Below are positions 1 through 10,839 of a stretch of DNA of 47,656 bases, one piece after another; the first letter of the stretch is position 1, and each line of letters opens with the position of its first letter. The notes below the pieces were generated by a model that saw only the letters and a program-made list of their open reading frames with translations, was not told where the DNA came from and did no database searches. Where the stretch lies: NCBI GenBank assembly GCA_018398765.1, contig JAHBMJ010000372.1, positions 1,386-49,041 on the forward strand. The letters are read 5' to 3'. The position numbers and the translations under genes are program-made. Source of the DNA: Chromera velia (Eukaryota; Sar; Chromeraceae).

Positions 1-85
1 CCCCCTCTGTTCTTCTCATTTCTTCTCTCTAAATTTTTTCATTGCTTTGCATGCTTGTGTCTCTATGTGGTTGCATGGAATGATG

Positions 86-125
<40 letters not shown>

Positions 126-505
126 TATACATACATACACACATACACACACACACATATACACGCACGCACACACACACACACACATACACGAGACAGA
201 GAGAAGCAAGCATGCAAGGAACGTGCAAGTAAAGAGCGGGAAAAGAGCAATAGAGGTGCAAGCATACGAGGAATGTGAGAGAAAAGAACGGAGGAGGTGC
301 AAGCATGCGAGGAACGTGAGAGAAAAGACCGGAGGAGGTGCAAGCATGCGAGGAACGTGAGAGAAAAGACCGGAGGAGGTGTAAGCATGCGAGGAACGTG
401 AGAGGGACAGACCGGAGGAGGTGTAAGCATGCGAGGAACGTGAGAGGGACAGACGGACTGACGGACTGACTTCAGGCTTCAGCTACTCCCCCACGGCTTG
501 TAGAC
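1..505. repeat. AC microsatellite plus ~41-bp tandem repeat
   Basis: An imperfect AC/AT-AC microsatellite fills about 87-190. It is followed by six degenerate tandem copies of a ~41-bp unit built on AAGCATGCGAGGAACGTGAG, starting near 208, 260, 301, 342, 383 and 425. Open frames here encode only His/Thr or Cys/Val runs and are by-products of the repeat. No gene is supported. Confidence 0.8.
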
Positions 506-1201
506 ATGAAAACCCTCCATTGTCACGGGTTTTCTCTGGCGCCTCTGTCTTGCAGTCTCTCCCTCCCCTGCCCCCCTTCCCTCCTGTGTGCAGTCTGCAT
601 ACAACCGTATAGGGTAGACAAGAGGGAGGAAGCAAAGGTTCAGGGGACAACAGCAGGAGTGCAGAACCATTTGGAGTGGTGGACTTTGATGTGGTTCCAG
701 ATCTGTCCCCTTTTGATTGAATTTGAGGTGCTCGACAGGGGGAAGAAACATGCAGCAGATCCAGAAGAGTTCACTAAACTCACTGCCAAACATGTTACAC
801 TGGGCACAAATTTGATCATTAGAGATGGAGGGGTTGAATTTCGAGAAAAGTCCCTGGCAAGGCTGGGGATTTATCTTGAGCAGACAGCACATTCAAGGGG
901 AGTGTATGTACTGAGAGGCCAAAGCGACTCAGTGGGCAATCCAAAATCTCAACTCCATGCAGAAGCTCGTTTTCGTCCTTTGAGATTATTCATCTCTGAG
1001 TACGGACTGCAAAGGCAACAACATGAAGACGACCCTACTATTTTTTAGCATTACTTAGCCGAGTTTGCAATAAAGGTGGAGGAGGGGTGGTTTCATGATG
1101 AAGATGGATTGGTGTTTGCAAAGCTGATCCAAATCCTGGTCGAGGTGCATGCTCATCGGGGCTTCCCTTTGGTGCATGCAGAGGGGAGGGGAAAAAGATA
1201 G
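506..1201 (+). pseudogene. Unrecognised ORF interrupted by one in-frame TAG
   Basis: From ATG 506 the frame is open to a TAG at 1046-1048 (180 aa). The same frame then continues without a stop to a TAG at 1199-1201, adding 50 codons of ordinary-looking protein sequence rich in E, F, H and V. The first ~60 codons are Ser/Leu/Cys-rich and may not be coding. A second frame over about 650-720 also looks protein-like (a GVVDFDVV stretch), which hints at a frameshift as well. I recognise no family. The simplest reading is a decayed gene or transposon-derived ORF. Alternatives are a TAG lying in an unrecognised intron or a sequencing error. No splice sites that would remove the TAG were evident. Confidence 0.35.
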
Positions 1202-1857
1202 AGGAAACGAAAGCAGAGTCAGATTGACGCCCACCCCGCTGACCTCGAAGAGCCTCTTGGAGATTCCTCTTCCGATCCCTCTTCGGAGTTGGACTCCTCG
1301 TTTGAGCCTCCGCAGAGCAGTTTTCTGCAGAGAGAGGAGGGGGGTGAGGGAGCAGAGAGATGGACAGGAGGGGAGGGAAGGGGGGAGGGGGATGAAGACT
1401 GATGAAGCCAAGCCCTGTGTGTCTGCCTGTATGCCTATCTATTTACGTGCTTGTATACCTGCCTGGGTGCCTGCCTGGGTGTCTGCCTGTGTGCCTACCT
1501 GGGTGCCTGTCTGGGTGCCTGCCTGGGTGGTAGTGAGTGCTTAATTCCCTGTGTGGATGCCTGCCTATGTATCTGCTTGTCTGCCTGCTTGTCTGCCTGT
1601 TTAATTGCCTTTGCTTACTTGCTCTTGCCTGCATGCCTGTATGCCTGCCTGCCAGTGGATAGAGAGAAAGCGGGGCAGATAGAGAGAGAGTGGGGGTAGA
1701 TAGAAGGAAAACAGGGTAGAGAGGTGGTCAATTTCCCTCTGGTAGTTGACCAAGACTGCCATCATTGGGAAAGCTTGTGTATGTACGGACCTGAAGAAAG
1801 AGGGAGAGGGCGGAGTTGTACCGTTTGAAAAGGGGTGTGCAGTTTTCCACGGTGGGA
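1202..1857. repeat. Spacer with degenerate CTGCCTGGGTGC repeats
   Basis: Roughly 1415-1665 is a degenerate tandem repeat of CTGCCTGGGTGC/CTGCCTGTMTGC type. The rest is purine-rich (GGAGG, AGAGAG) low-complexity DNA. No coding signal was found. Confidence 0.6.
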
Positions 1858-2445
1858 ATGATGACATCTGGAGCATACCAGCAGCGTATCTCGGGGGTGA
1901 TTCTGCAAAAAGATCTCCATGGCAAAGCGCTTCCAGGAGAGGGAGTCATCAAATTGGGGGACCTGACAGCGTCTGAGAGAAAACTGTCTGTGGGGAGAGG
2001 GAAAGAGGTACCATCGATGATCAATCTCCCAGGGAAACCGGTAAAGCCTTCCAAGCAATATGAGCTGCCAGTACGCATCAGCAACTGCGTCTCCAATTGC
2101 CCCCCAACATGCAGGATCTCCGTTAGCCGCCCCTACTTCGCATTCTCCCCCGAAGAAGCAAAGGTATATATAAAGCCAGAACCCCCTGCACCTCACTCGA
2201 TGCAAAATTTCTTGATCAGACGCCTGGCGGCACGAAGGGAGAAGGAGACGGCCGTGTTCATGAGCCCTGTAGTCGATGAACTGATGGTTGTACAGAGGGC
2301 TTCCTTCAGTCCCGCATATCCACCCTGCAACCTGCCGACACTTCGACAGCAGCCAGTCCAGGTGCGCAGACATAAAATAGTCAGCCAGCTCTTCTGGAGA
2401 CAAATTGAAGCAACACAAACTCTGTCTATCAGAGACCAGCCCTGA
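1858..2445 (+). CDS. Hypothetical protein, unrecognised
   Basis: An ATG-initiated frame of 195 codons with balanced composition (Lys, Glu, Val, Pro; few Cys/Trp) on the same strand as the broken ORF at 506-1201. It has no signal peptide, membrane segment or motif that I recognise. A competing minus-strand frame (2463-1762, 233 aa) is longer but very rich in Cys, Trp and His, so the plus frame was preferred. That preference is weak. The two plus-strand ORFs could be parts of one decayed element. No splice sites tie them together. Confidence 0.25.
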   Translation: MMTSGAYQQRISGVILQKDLHGKALPGEGVIKLGDLTASERKLSVGRGKEVPSMINLPGKPVKPSKQYELPVRISNCVSNCPPTCRISVSRPYFAFSPEEAKVYIKPEPPAPHSMQNFLIRRLAARREKETAVFMSPVVDELMVVQRASFSPAYPPCNLPTLRQQPVQVRRHKIVSQLFWRQIEATQTLSIRDQP

Positions 2446-2927
2446 GCGGTGTTGTCGGGGCATTTTAAATTGGAAGCAACAAAGAGAGGCTGGCTGGAAG
2501 ACTCTTGATTTATCTAAAACGCTACTCTGATACCTGTTTCACTGTTACCAATGTCTTCTTCCACACCTACTGGTAAACATCACCAGATTCCTTCGTGATC
2601 TTGCCATTTTTGAGTGTTGCATGGCTCTGCAGACTGGTAGCTGCATACTCGCACGCTCTTTTTCTCAGTAGATCTTTTTTTACTTGTAGGGCACTTAAAA
2701 CAAAACTCTAACAGTGGGTCTGATGACCCAGGCATCTGCCGTCTATACACTTGAGGCTGTGCATGGCCGGGATCTCTAAGGCCCCAAAATTTTTTTTCAC
2801 ATCATTTCTTTTTTTTATTTCTGTAAGAGCCACTGGCCCCGGAAAACTAAGATTGATATATATTGTTACGAATTTTACCGGGGTGATTTAACAAAAAGCG
2901 CAAGCGAGCGATAGGTGCAACCAAGCC
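2446..2927. other. AT-rich spacer, no gene seen
   Basis: Unremarkable spacer with T-runs. A CACTTAAAA stretch near 2693 and an AATTTTACCGGGGTGA stretch near 2869 echo parts of the adjoining 90-bp satellite, so degenerate satellite copies may extend leftwards. Confidence 0.5.
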
Positions 2928-3290
2928 CCTCTTAGGAGGTTAAATTTACCGGGGTGAATTTTTAAGTGGTCCATAAAAGCAAAAAAAGGGGCACTTAAAA
3001 AAATGTAATACGGACGTCCTCTTAGGAGGTTAAATTTACCGGGGTGAATTTTTAAGTGGTCCATAAAAGCAAAAAAAGGGGCACTTAAAAAAATGTAATA
3101 CGGACGTCCTCTTAGGAGGTTAAATTTACCGGGGTGAATTTTTAAGTGGTCCATGAAAGCAAAAAAAGGGGCACTTAAAAAAATGTAATACGGACGTCCT
3201 CTTAGGAGGTTAAATTTACCGGGGTGAATTTTTAAGTGGTCCATGAAAGCAAAAAAAGGGGCACTTAAAAAAATGTAATACGGACGTCCT
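2928..3290. repeat. 90-bp tandem satellite, four copies
   Basis: Four head-to-tail copies of a 90-bp unit start at 2928, 3018, 3108 and 3198, with a partial fifth at 3288. Copies are nearly identical; the visible difference is CCATA versus CCATG. Each unit contains a 10-bp inverted pair, TTTTTAAGTG and CACTTAAAAA, about 27 bp apart, so it can fold into a hairpin. Because 90 is a multiple of three, the minus strand carries an open frame (3244-2888) of a repeated 30-residue unit starting MDHLKIHPGKF. I regard that frame as a consequence of the period, not proof of a gene. There are no unique spacers, so it is not CRISPR-like. Confidence 0.9.
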
Positions 3291-3604
3291 CCTAGCTACT
3301 TGTATATAGAGAGGCCCAATTTAGCCGATTAATCGGTCGCGTTGATACTTCTGCATGACATGCAGTCTCTCTCAGACTCTCCCTCTAACGTCATTCTCTA
3401 TAGCTCAGACAATTCAATATTGCGACCACAAGAGCACTTTGTCAGCAGCAGAAAGTCAACCTGATGAGGAAAGTGTACACGCACCTGCTGCTGAAACACT
3501 TGTCACAAACTCTTTGAAGCTCGTGCATAAGCCGACTCCGTTGAACACGTGGGCGTATCGATATCTTGACACATCCACTTGTCGGCCCTCCCCACGCTCT
3601 CACA

Positions 3605-4723
3605 ATGGGAGAACAACAGGATGTCCCTGAAAGACTGCAGCAGCTGCTCAACGAGAGCAAAGTTCCGCCAGAATGGCATGCGACAGCCTCCCGATCTCTC
3701 GAAATTGCTGAAATGTACGCAGAGACGGGCATTGAGGATTACCGAGCAAAGAAGGAGACTCGGCTGTTCGTTTGCGATGCCGATAAAGTGCTTTCCAGTC
3801 GCCAGAGCACTGACGGAATGAGAGCGACCCCGTATGGAAGCGTCAGAGAGGATGACATCCGCAGGTCCGACATCAAGACAAGTGAGGGCGGGCGCCGATT
3901 GAAGGAGCGATTGAACGACAAAGGAAGTCTGGTCACTGACGGTCAAAGCAATCTCTGGGCTTTCGGTTTTCTTTTTAAGAATGACGCAACAGGGGTTTCC
4001 AGCCTTGGCGCGGAAGTTTTTGACCAACTTGCAAAGAGTCTTCCCGCCTTCATCATTGTTGTTTCTGCCGAAGGAGAAATCAAGCTCTTTGCCGGCCACG
4101 CGGAACCAATTGCCTGGTTGAAATCTGAACGAGATGAAAGGGCGCTTCAACTTCCTCTGCGGTACCCTCCGAGCTTGAAAGTTTCCAATGGAGACAGGCA
4201 CGAGGACCTTTTCTTGGGTCGTGCGGGTGACCTGAAGGATTTGCTTTCTTGGATCTGTCCGGGGAAAGGGGAGGGGTCAGAGAGGGAGGCGGAGCCTGAG
4301 CCGTACATCGTCGTTTCAGGGGTAGAGGGGGTCGGCAAGAGCTGTCTGGTGTGTGAGGCTCTGCACCGTTGCTACGCTCCTCTGACCAAAATTTGGTTGG
4401 ATGCTTCGTCGCGTGAAGCGTTGGACAAAACTGTCAAGGAAGTGTGCACAGACCTGAAGCAAGCTGGGGTGTCGATTGAAAATGAAGGTGATCATCGCAG
4501 ACAGCTGCATGATTGGTTGGACTCAAACAGCAGTTGGGTTCTTGTGCTGGATGGTTTGGGAGATAAGGAGTTGATTTGGGAAAGCGGCGAATCAAAAAGA
4601 CACCTCGTGCCAAAGAACCACAAGGGAACTGTGATCTTCACCACTCGCATCGAGGGCTTCATGGGTTTCCCTCTTTCAAAAGAGATCACCCTCAGGGCTC
4701 TACAGATTGCAGATGCAGCATGA
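3605..4723 (+). CDS. NB-ARC/STAND-type P-loop NTPase, C-terminally truncated
   Basis: A single-exon frame of 372 aa from ATG 3605; an in-frame non-ATG extension goes back to 3566. Residues 1-190 are an unrecognised N-terminal region. A GR-x-x-DL motif (FLGRAGDLKDLL) then leads into an NTP-binding core: Walker A GVEGVGKS at 239-246, a hydrophobic strand with Walker B Asp in VLVLDG at about residue 316, and sensor-1/RNBS-B-like GTVIFTTR at 341-348. This order is that of NB-ARC/AP-ATPase STAND proteins, which act as nucleotide-switched signalling or scaffold proteins. The protein stops 24 residues after the TTR, so the ARC helical and winged-helix subdomains and any TPR/LRR/WD sensor are missing. 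The frame may be a truncated paralogue, a pseudogene or exon 1 of a longer gene. No convincing downstream exon was found. The family call is solid; function is unknown. Confidence 0.65.
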   Translation: MGEQQDVPERLQQLLNESKVPPEWHATASRSLEIAEMYAETGIEDYRAKKETRLFVCDADKVLSSRQSTDGMRATPYGSVREDDIRRSDIKTSEGGRRLKERLNDKGSLVTDGQSNLWAFGFLFKNDATGVSSLGAEVFDQLAKSLPAFIIVVSAEGEIKLFAGHAEPIAWLKSERDERALQLPLRYPPSLKVSNGDRHEDLFLGRAGDLKDLLSWICPGKGEGSEREAEPEPYIVVSGVEGVGKSCLVCEALHRCYAPLTKIWLDASSREALDKTVKEVCTDLKQAGVSIENEGDHRRQLHDWLDSNSSWVLVLDGLGDKELIWESGESKRHLVPKNHKGTVIFTTRIEGFMGFPLSKEITLRALQIADAA

Positions 4724-7339
4724 TCTGCTTGAATGTGCACCTGTTGCGGTAGTCTTCTTCTCATGTTTTGGAGAGTCTCGAACCTTATGTGGAGATTCTC
4801 TCTCTTTTTTTGTCTCTCTCATTGTCATGCAAGAGCTCCGATTCTGGTTCCCGTAGAATCAAGTGTGCTCATAGTAGTTTCTTTTTTCTTTGCTAATCAT
4901 GCATGGAGTAGATGATTCTTCTTTCTCTGCATGAGTTGGAAGAGTCTGACGCATGAATGGATGACGCTTTTTTGTCAGCTGAGTGACCGTTGATTGAGAA
5001 TTTTTTTTTTCCACGCATGAGCTTCACTTGAGGGTCGATCAGTCGAGAAATGAGCATTCTGACATGCAGCATGATCAATCAGACGCATGCATCTGCACGT
5101 GAGATTGCACTCCGCTTCGTCATTTTGCCTTTGCTTGATTGATCCTTCGACTGAGCGTCCTTTCATCAGAGCGCCCATCCATTTCTCTCCTCTGCGGTGG
5201 GCTGCTGCCAACGGTCAATAGATCGGTCAAATGATTGGTCGAGACGACTCTGTATGCAGTGGTTTCGTATGGCTTTTCACCCTTCCCCTTCGTCTTCAGA
5301 CTGTGGTTTTCTTTCTTTCATTGTCCCAAATTGTCACTTCGAATCCGATCGAAATAAACTCGTCGAGAAGCAAAGACTAGGCACCGGCGTTAAGAGTTAC
5401 TTTGATGGCTTGAAATGAGGGTTTATCTACTAATTAAAGTCTAATTTACATTTTGAAAAGCAGCTTCCTTGAACAAGTAGTAACCGTAATATGTTGGGCT
5501 GCTTCGCGGTCTAGCGTAACCGTTATAAATCGCCGCACCTTCGGCGTGCTTTGATAAATAACCGTTATACAGCCCCAAGCCGTGCACACTCCTGTTTAAA
5601 ACAAAGTTTTAAGCTTATACCAGTTGTTAAAATCTTGCAGTTTAGCTAGATCAGAGATAAGAGTTTGTCCGCCTGGACTCTGCCGGCTTGGCGGATGCCG
5701 TGGCGGCGTGGCCCTCGTAGCCGCCTGCAGAGCTAGCCGTCTGGGGATGTACGCCACTGCGCTTGCATCATATGATCATGCCTTGTATATAAACCTTCGG
5801 CGCCAGCTTCGACGCCTCAAGATGTATGGTGATTGACGATCTCTGGCATGAACATGGGCTGCTGGGAGCACGGCTTTACTCTAGCAAAGCCAACTTCATT
5901 CATTCATTCATTCATTCATAAATTTTTGATACGTATGAGTTACTAGCTGGGTTACTCGCTAGGTTACTAGACTATAGTTACTAGACGACTTAATTAAGGA
6001 ATCGGGATAAAATTGCTGCAGGGTCATACAAACTGCACTCATACATATGCACTCCTTCTGTCTCTGAGTCACTCACTGTGCATGACCAAAGAGAAACTGT
6101 TCGATCTACATGGGGGGGGGGGCCAACCACGTCTCGATGCAAGCATGATAGTATTGTATAGAATGACACTCTATGTACGTTTTGGGAAGAAGAGGAGGAG
6201 GGGGCAACCACTAATACGGGAGGGCGGGGCCATGCTAGGGCAACTCCTAGGACAACTCTAGGGTCAGCTGTGTGAAACCCAGTGGCTTTAACGCACTAAC
6301 GTGGAATACAACATCAATAGTTATACACTGCATTTTTTCAAGTATTTTTTATTAACAGTTTCAATTAAATTTAATACAGATTTACTATAGTAAAAGCAAT
6401 AAATCCATACAAGTACTATGCACTAAATCGAGATCTAGATCGAGATGACCACCGTTCTTTGGTTAGTTGCTGTAGTGGTTCAATGTCATACGTTTGAATT
6501 CATTGAAAAGTTTATAGAACCTGCATGATGTTGATTAAATGCGGCTTCCTTCTTTCTCTCCCTTGCTCTATCGAAAGAAATTCAATGAAGCCGGTGCGCA
6601 CAAAAAGAACGAATCATCAATCGAGGTATACCTAAAGAAGGGAACTGCCGTTCTCGTTCATGACCTCCCCCCCTTCAAGACGTTTGACCGATTCCGTCGG
6701 CAGCCCTTCCATTTTGTTTATAAAATCTGAAAATTCGGATCGTTTCTTCAGGCCTGACTCCAGGCCTGACTCTCTCGATCGATTTTTGAAGTCCAACTAA
6801 ACAGAACAGACGAGATGCCGCACCAGTTCAGAAAGAGGAAAATGAATAGAGGAGGAACCGGCAACTTGGGAGAGAGTAACGGACTGAGTAAAGTCATTTG
6901 ATCGATCCATCACTTCATTCGTCCAAGGAGTCAAGCCGATCCCAAGATCAAACAGCGCGAGGGAAGAGAGAACGGAGGCATGATCATACAATGCAGCACA
7001 GTACAGTACAGTACAGGAGAAGAGAAGAGAAGAGAAGAGAAGAGAAGAGAGAGGGTCGACTTCAAAGTCGACCGAAAGTACGCCTTTTCCCTTCTACAGC
7101 TTCTTCCCAGCAACAGCAGATAGAGCTAAAGGGGAACCAAACCAAACCCCTCCCCTCCTACCCCCAGCCCTTCCCCACAGTTACCCCGTCCCCCGAGGGA
7201 AGACATTCATTGATATTCTTTTGTACACGCAGAGAGAAGGCAAGAAAAGAGAAAATCAGCCAGTGTGGACCCATCTTTTCCCCTCTTCACTTCCTCTCCA
7301 CATAAATGCATGCATTTCAGTAGTGCCCCAGCTCATTCC
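4724..7339. other. Gene-poor stretch with possible transposon remnants
   Basis: No convincing gene. Visible elements are: a GC-richer patch at about 5490-5830 with the direct repeat AACCGTTATA at ~5518 and ~5561; an ATTC/CATT run at 5889-5916; an 11-G run near 6113; an AT-rich section at ~6290-6540; and a GAGAA pentamer run at ~7015-7055. The AT-rich part and the repeated ACCGTTATA motif look like old mobile DNA, but no terminal repeats or transposase were identified. Confidence 0.45.
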
Positions 7340-7923
7340 TCATGACCCGAATGCCGGGGCGAAAAGCGGGCCGGTCCCCGAGGAGGACGGGGGGGGGAAC
7401 GGGTGGAGAGGGCCCAGGGAGCCCCATTGCAGGATTGGGGACACGTTCACGTTCAGAGGACTCTGGTTGTTCTGTCCAGGTCCCGTCTGAGTCTGCTGCT
7501 GGAGCGAGGGGGGGGGCTGCGGTTGAAGGGGGGCAGCGCTTCCCAGTCCACCCAGAGAACCTAGAGGGGGGGCAATGGGCGCCCCCATCGCGTTCAGAGA
7601 CGGGAGGCGAAGACCGGAGCCAGAGGCGCACCACGCAGCTTCGACTGATTCCCGTGGCTGGGCGGGTCGTGTCTCGATCCACACGCGTACCTGCAGGCAC
7701 GCACGCAGGCAGGTGCACGTACGTACACAGGGACACACAATTTCATCATACGGAGGGGTGTGGGGAAAGAGAAGGCAAAAAAGACAGGAGGATATGTCTC
7801 CACAAACAAACTGCCCACCTTCCTGCCTATGTGTACGTCTGAATCGCGGATCCCTCGGAAAGAAAGCGAACAAACGTCTCTTTCCGGCCTGTCTTGTGTG
7901 TGCGTGTGTGCGTGCGTGCGTGC

Positions 7924-7979
<56 letters not shown>

Positions 7980-8072
7980 AAGTATGACTCACATACCTTG
8001 AGGATTTTGTCCGGAAATCTGTTCAAAGTTCGCTGTAGCTGGGATCCCTGCAAAGTCTGCTCCCACCCCCAT

Positions 8073-8106
<34 letters not shown>

Positions 8107-8766
8107 GGGGGGGGGGGGNGGGGGGGGGGGGGGGAATTGTTCTTAAATTTTCTCTGCAGGGAAGCACTGGGGCAGCTCCACAATGGTGGCAGGTTAAATA
8201 GAAGAACACGAAGGCGGCAGCGAAGAAGGTGACGAAAGCAAAGGAGGGCAGGAAAATCATCCCATCACGTTTCGAGGGTTCGTTCCTCAACCACCCACTC
8301 GAACGACCAAACAAAAACCCCAACAGACCCATGCACAAACCAACCCGTCTGCCAACTCAGCCAAGGGCCTCCACTCGTTTTGGACCCTCTGCACCAGCGG
8401 AAATCCTTCCTCGCCCCCAGGTCCGAGAGTCTCCAGAGAAAATCTGCATGCAGGCAGGCATGCTCGCTCTCATTCATTTTTCATTTCAGTCATTAGTTCG
8501 CAAGACGACAGACAGAGAGGGAGGAGGCGGAAATCAGTATTGAAAGAAAGTCACCATCAACATGAAGATCAGATGTGCGCTGCAAGGCGTTCAAACAATG
8601 CCTGAAAGAGAATCAATGGAGGCCTCCCCCAACGCACCAAAAGAAAGCACCAACAACGCGATCTGATGGGATGGACCTCCGTTCGAGGCGGACACAAATG
8701 AATGCATGGAGGGGGCGGAGAGACATGCGGTAGAAAAAGAAAGGAGCGGGGGGAGGATCAGACGGG

Positions 8767-8807
<41 letters not shown>

Positions 8808-10753
8808 GAAAAGAGAGACCCTCAGATAGACTCCCAATCGCTCTTTTCTCTCCTCTCCTCTTCTGACCTGTATTCTTCGTTTCTCGCAGCGAGCATGGAT
8901 GTTTGAGCCGATTCTCCGGCGGTGCGAAGGAAGAGAGAGAGCCAGCCTGGACAAACGGTACCGTTCTGTGCGGAGAGCACGAAGGTCAGACCCTGCAAGC
9001 AATCAAAGAGAAGAGAAGAGAAGAGAAGAGAAGAGAGGAGCAGAAAACCAGGGAGGAGAGCAAATACATCCAAATGGAAGGGTTACATGCATACGACAAA
9101 CAAATTAAGTGTGTATGGCAGCAACACATACAACTGCATGGAATTTTCTTTCCTGACACCCTTGCGTCTTGTAGAAGAGCGAGTGGGAGGGGAATACAGA
9201 CTGCCAAGAAAGACCGTGAAAATGCCACAGAGGTAGAAAGAAGCACGAAGTAGGCCGGTTGAGCTGGCTGGGGAGAACGGCAGGAAGGAAGAAAGAAAAG
9301 AAGAGTGAAGGAAGAGGGAAAGAAAGCCTGCCTGTTTGTCTGCCTGCCTGGCTGACTCTGTATGTGAAAGTTGCGGAGTCTCCTTCCTCGCTGTCGTCAC
9401 CGGCGAACGAAGGAAAGGGCACGTCGAAGAACCGAGGGCCTCCAGCCACTGTGCGCAGTTCCTTCTCTGTCGCTGCAGACAAGAAGGGAATTAAGAAGCA
9501 AAATGAAGATTGAAGCAACCAACAAAAAGATCAAAAGGCATGTCCACGAGCATTCTCACAATTCATTCGCAAAACTGGAAAAAAGGAAGAGGAAAAGTAA
9601 ATGGCATAAATACAGAAGTCCTAAAAACGGACAGGACGGGACCGAACATTCCAAAAGCAAACTAAGTCAAAAAGCAAAAATAAAAAGTAAAATCGAAGAT
9701 GGGGCTCACAGACCGTCAGTCACCATACTTTTCTCTCTGGTCGGTCTCTACGAATAGCTCTCTGCCTGTTTTTTCTTCTCTCGCATCTGTGTCTTCTTCT
9801 CGATTGATCGAAGGAAGTTAGCGCATCCATCCATCCATCCATCTATCCATGTATCCATCCAGACATCTTTGATCGAGGCGTGTTGAGGACTCAGAATCCA
9901 TTCTTCTAGCCGTCTCTCCATCTGTCTCTCTCTCGCGCGCGAGTGAGTGAGTGGGTGATCGGGGAATCCATTCGCATCGCATCAGCACCAATGAAGGAAG
10001 GAAGGAAGACAATGCAGCGGGCCCTTTTCTTTCTGCTCCCTTGTCTCATCGGAGTTTTTCCTTGCATGTCCGAAATCTCTCCATTTTTTCCCATCTGAAG
10101 GACCATCAGCCTCTCTTGTGCGTGCGTCATGCAAGAATCGATGGACAGGATGCGGTGGAGATGGACGGACGCGAAAATTGACGAGTCAGTCAGGGCGTCC
10201 GTGTGTCGGTATGCACATCATCCATCATCTTTTTTGCTTCTTTCTTTCTTTTCTTCTTGCGCTCGAGCAGTCGTGGGGGGCTACTCCATTGCAGGCTGAT
10301 CGTTTCCGGAGGAATGAAAGACGAAGGAGAGCGTCAGACTGAAAGTCGGTAAGGGCGACGCTAGGAAGAAAGAGAGAGAAACGGGTCCTGTACTGAAGAA
10401 GGGGGAAGAAGGATCTGGAGTACATGACTTCGGAGCAACATTGTGCCGAGGGAGTGGGACAGAACCACTCGGGGGGGTAAGCGGCGAGTCAGCAGGTGGG
10501 CGGAACTGTCTGATCCTTTCCGTTCTGTCTCTCCATGTCCGTGTCTCTCTTTAAGTCTCTCGTCGATGATCATCCTCCCCCAATTCTCTCTCAGGATTTC
10601 CGTTCTTCTTCAGGGCACGCGATCCATCAATCGGTCAATTTCCACAATCATTCATTGAGACAGCCCCAGAATCACACAACCTGACGGTAGCCCTTGAACG
10701 AACACCCGCCCTTCGTCACCTTCGTGCTTACAGAACGGGTCCATTCCGACCAT
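7340..10753 (-). CDS. Putative RNA-binding protein (RRM-like) with Pro/Gln-rich tail
   Basis: Hand-built five-exon model, 246 aa, open from ATG to TGA: exons 10753-10681, 9472-9357, 8992-8868, 8072-7997 and 7690-7340. Acceptors all end in CAG. Donors are GTTGTG, GTCAGC, GTCAGA and GTATGT. Residues 16-23 (RVFVQGLP) resemble an RRM RNP2 strand followed by a TEKELR helix start. An Asp/Glu/Ser linker then leads across the exon 2/3 junction to RGLTFV, which resembles RNP1. The last ~80 residues are rich in Pro, Gln, Gly and Asn and end GPLFAPAFGS. If correct, this is a nuclear or cytoplasmic RNA-binding protein. Caveats: the RRM is poor beyond the two RNP motifs; GTAAGC inside exon 1 could be a donor; and exon 4 and the tail can be joined at another acceptor (CTCTAG at about 7562), giving a different middle. 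The ATG lies only 86 bp beyond the RING/TRAF stop on the same strand, so the 5' end is uncertain. Confidence 0.4.
8106..8134. repeat. Long G-run with an ambiguous base
   Basis: An uninterrupted run of G around a single N at 8119, directly next to an AC repeat (8077-8102). On the minus strand it lies in the intron just upstream of the exon starting at 8072. The N marks an assembly or base-calling failure in the homopolymer. Confidence 0.85.
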
Positions 10754-10839
10754 GCACCGACGATCGATCCATCCATCCATCCATGCATCTGATGCAATGC
10801 AACTGAATGGTGATTCCTCCCTCCGTCCATCAGTCTACG

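Noticed and set aside
1762-2463. 233-aa minus-strand ORF from ATG 2463
   Set aside because: Unusually rich in Cys, Trp and His and without a recognisable motif. The opposite frame has a more normal composition, though neither is certain.
2928-3290. CRISPR-like array
   Set aside because: Copies are strictly contiguous with no unique spacers, and the genome is eukaryotic.
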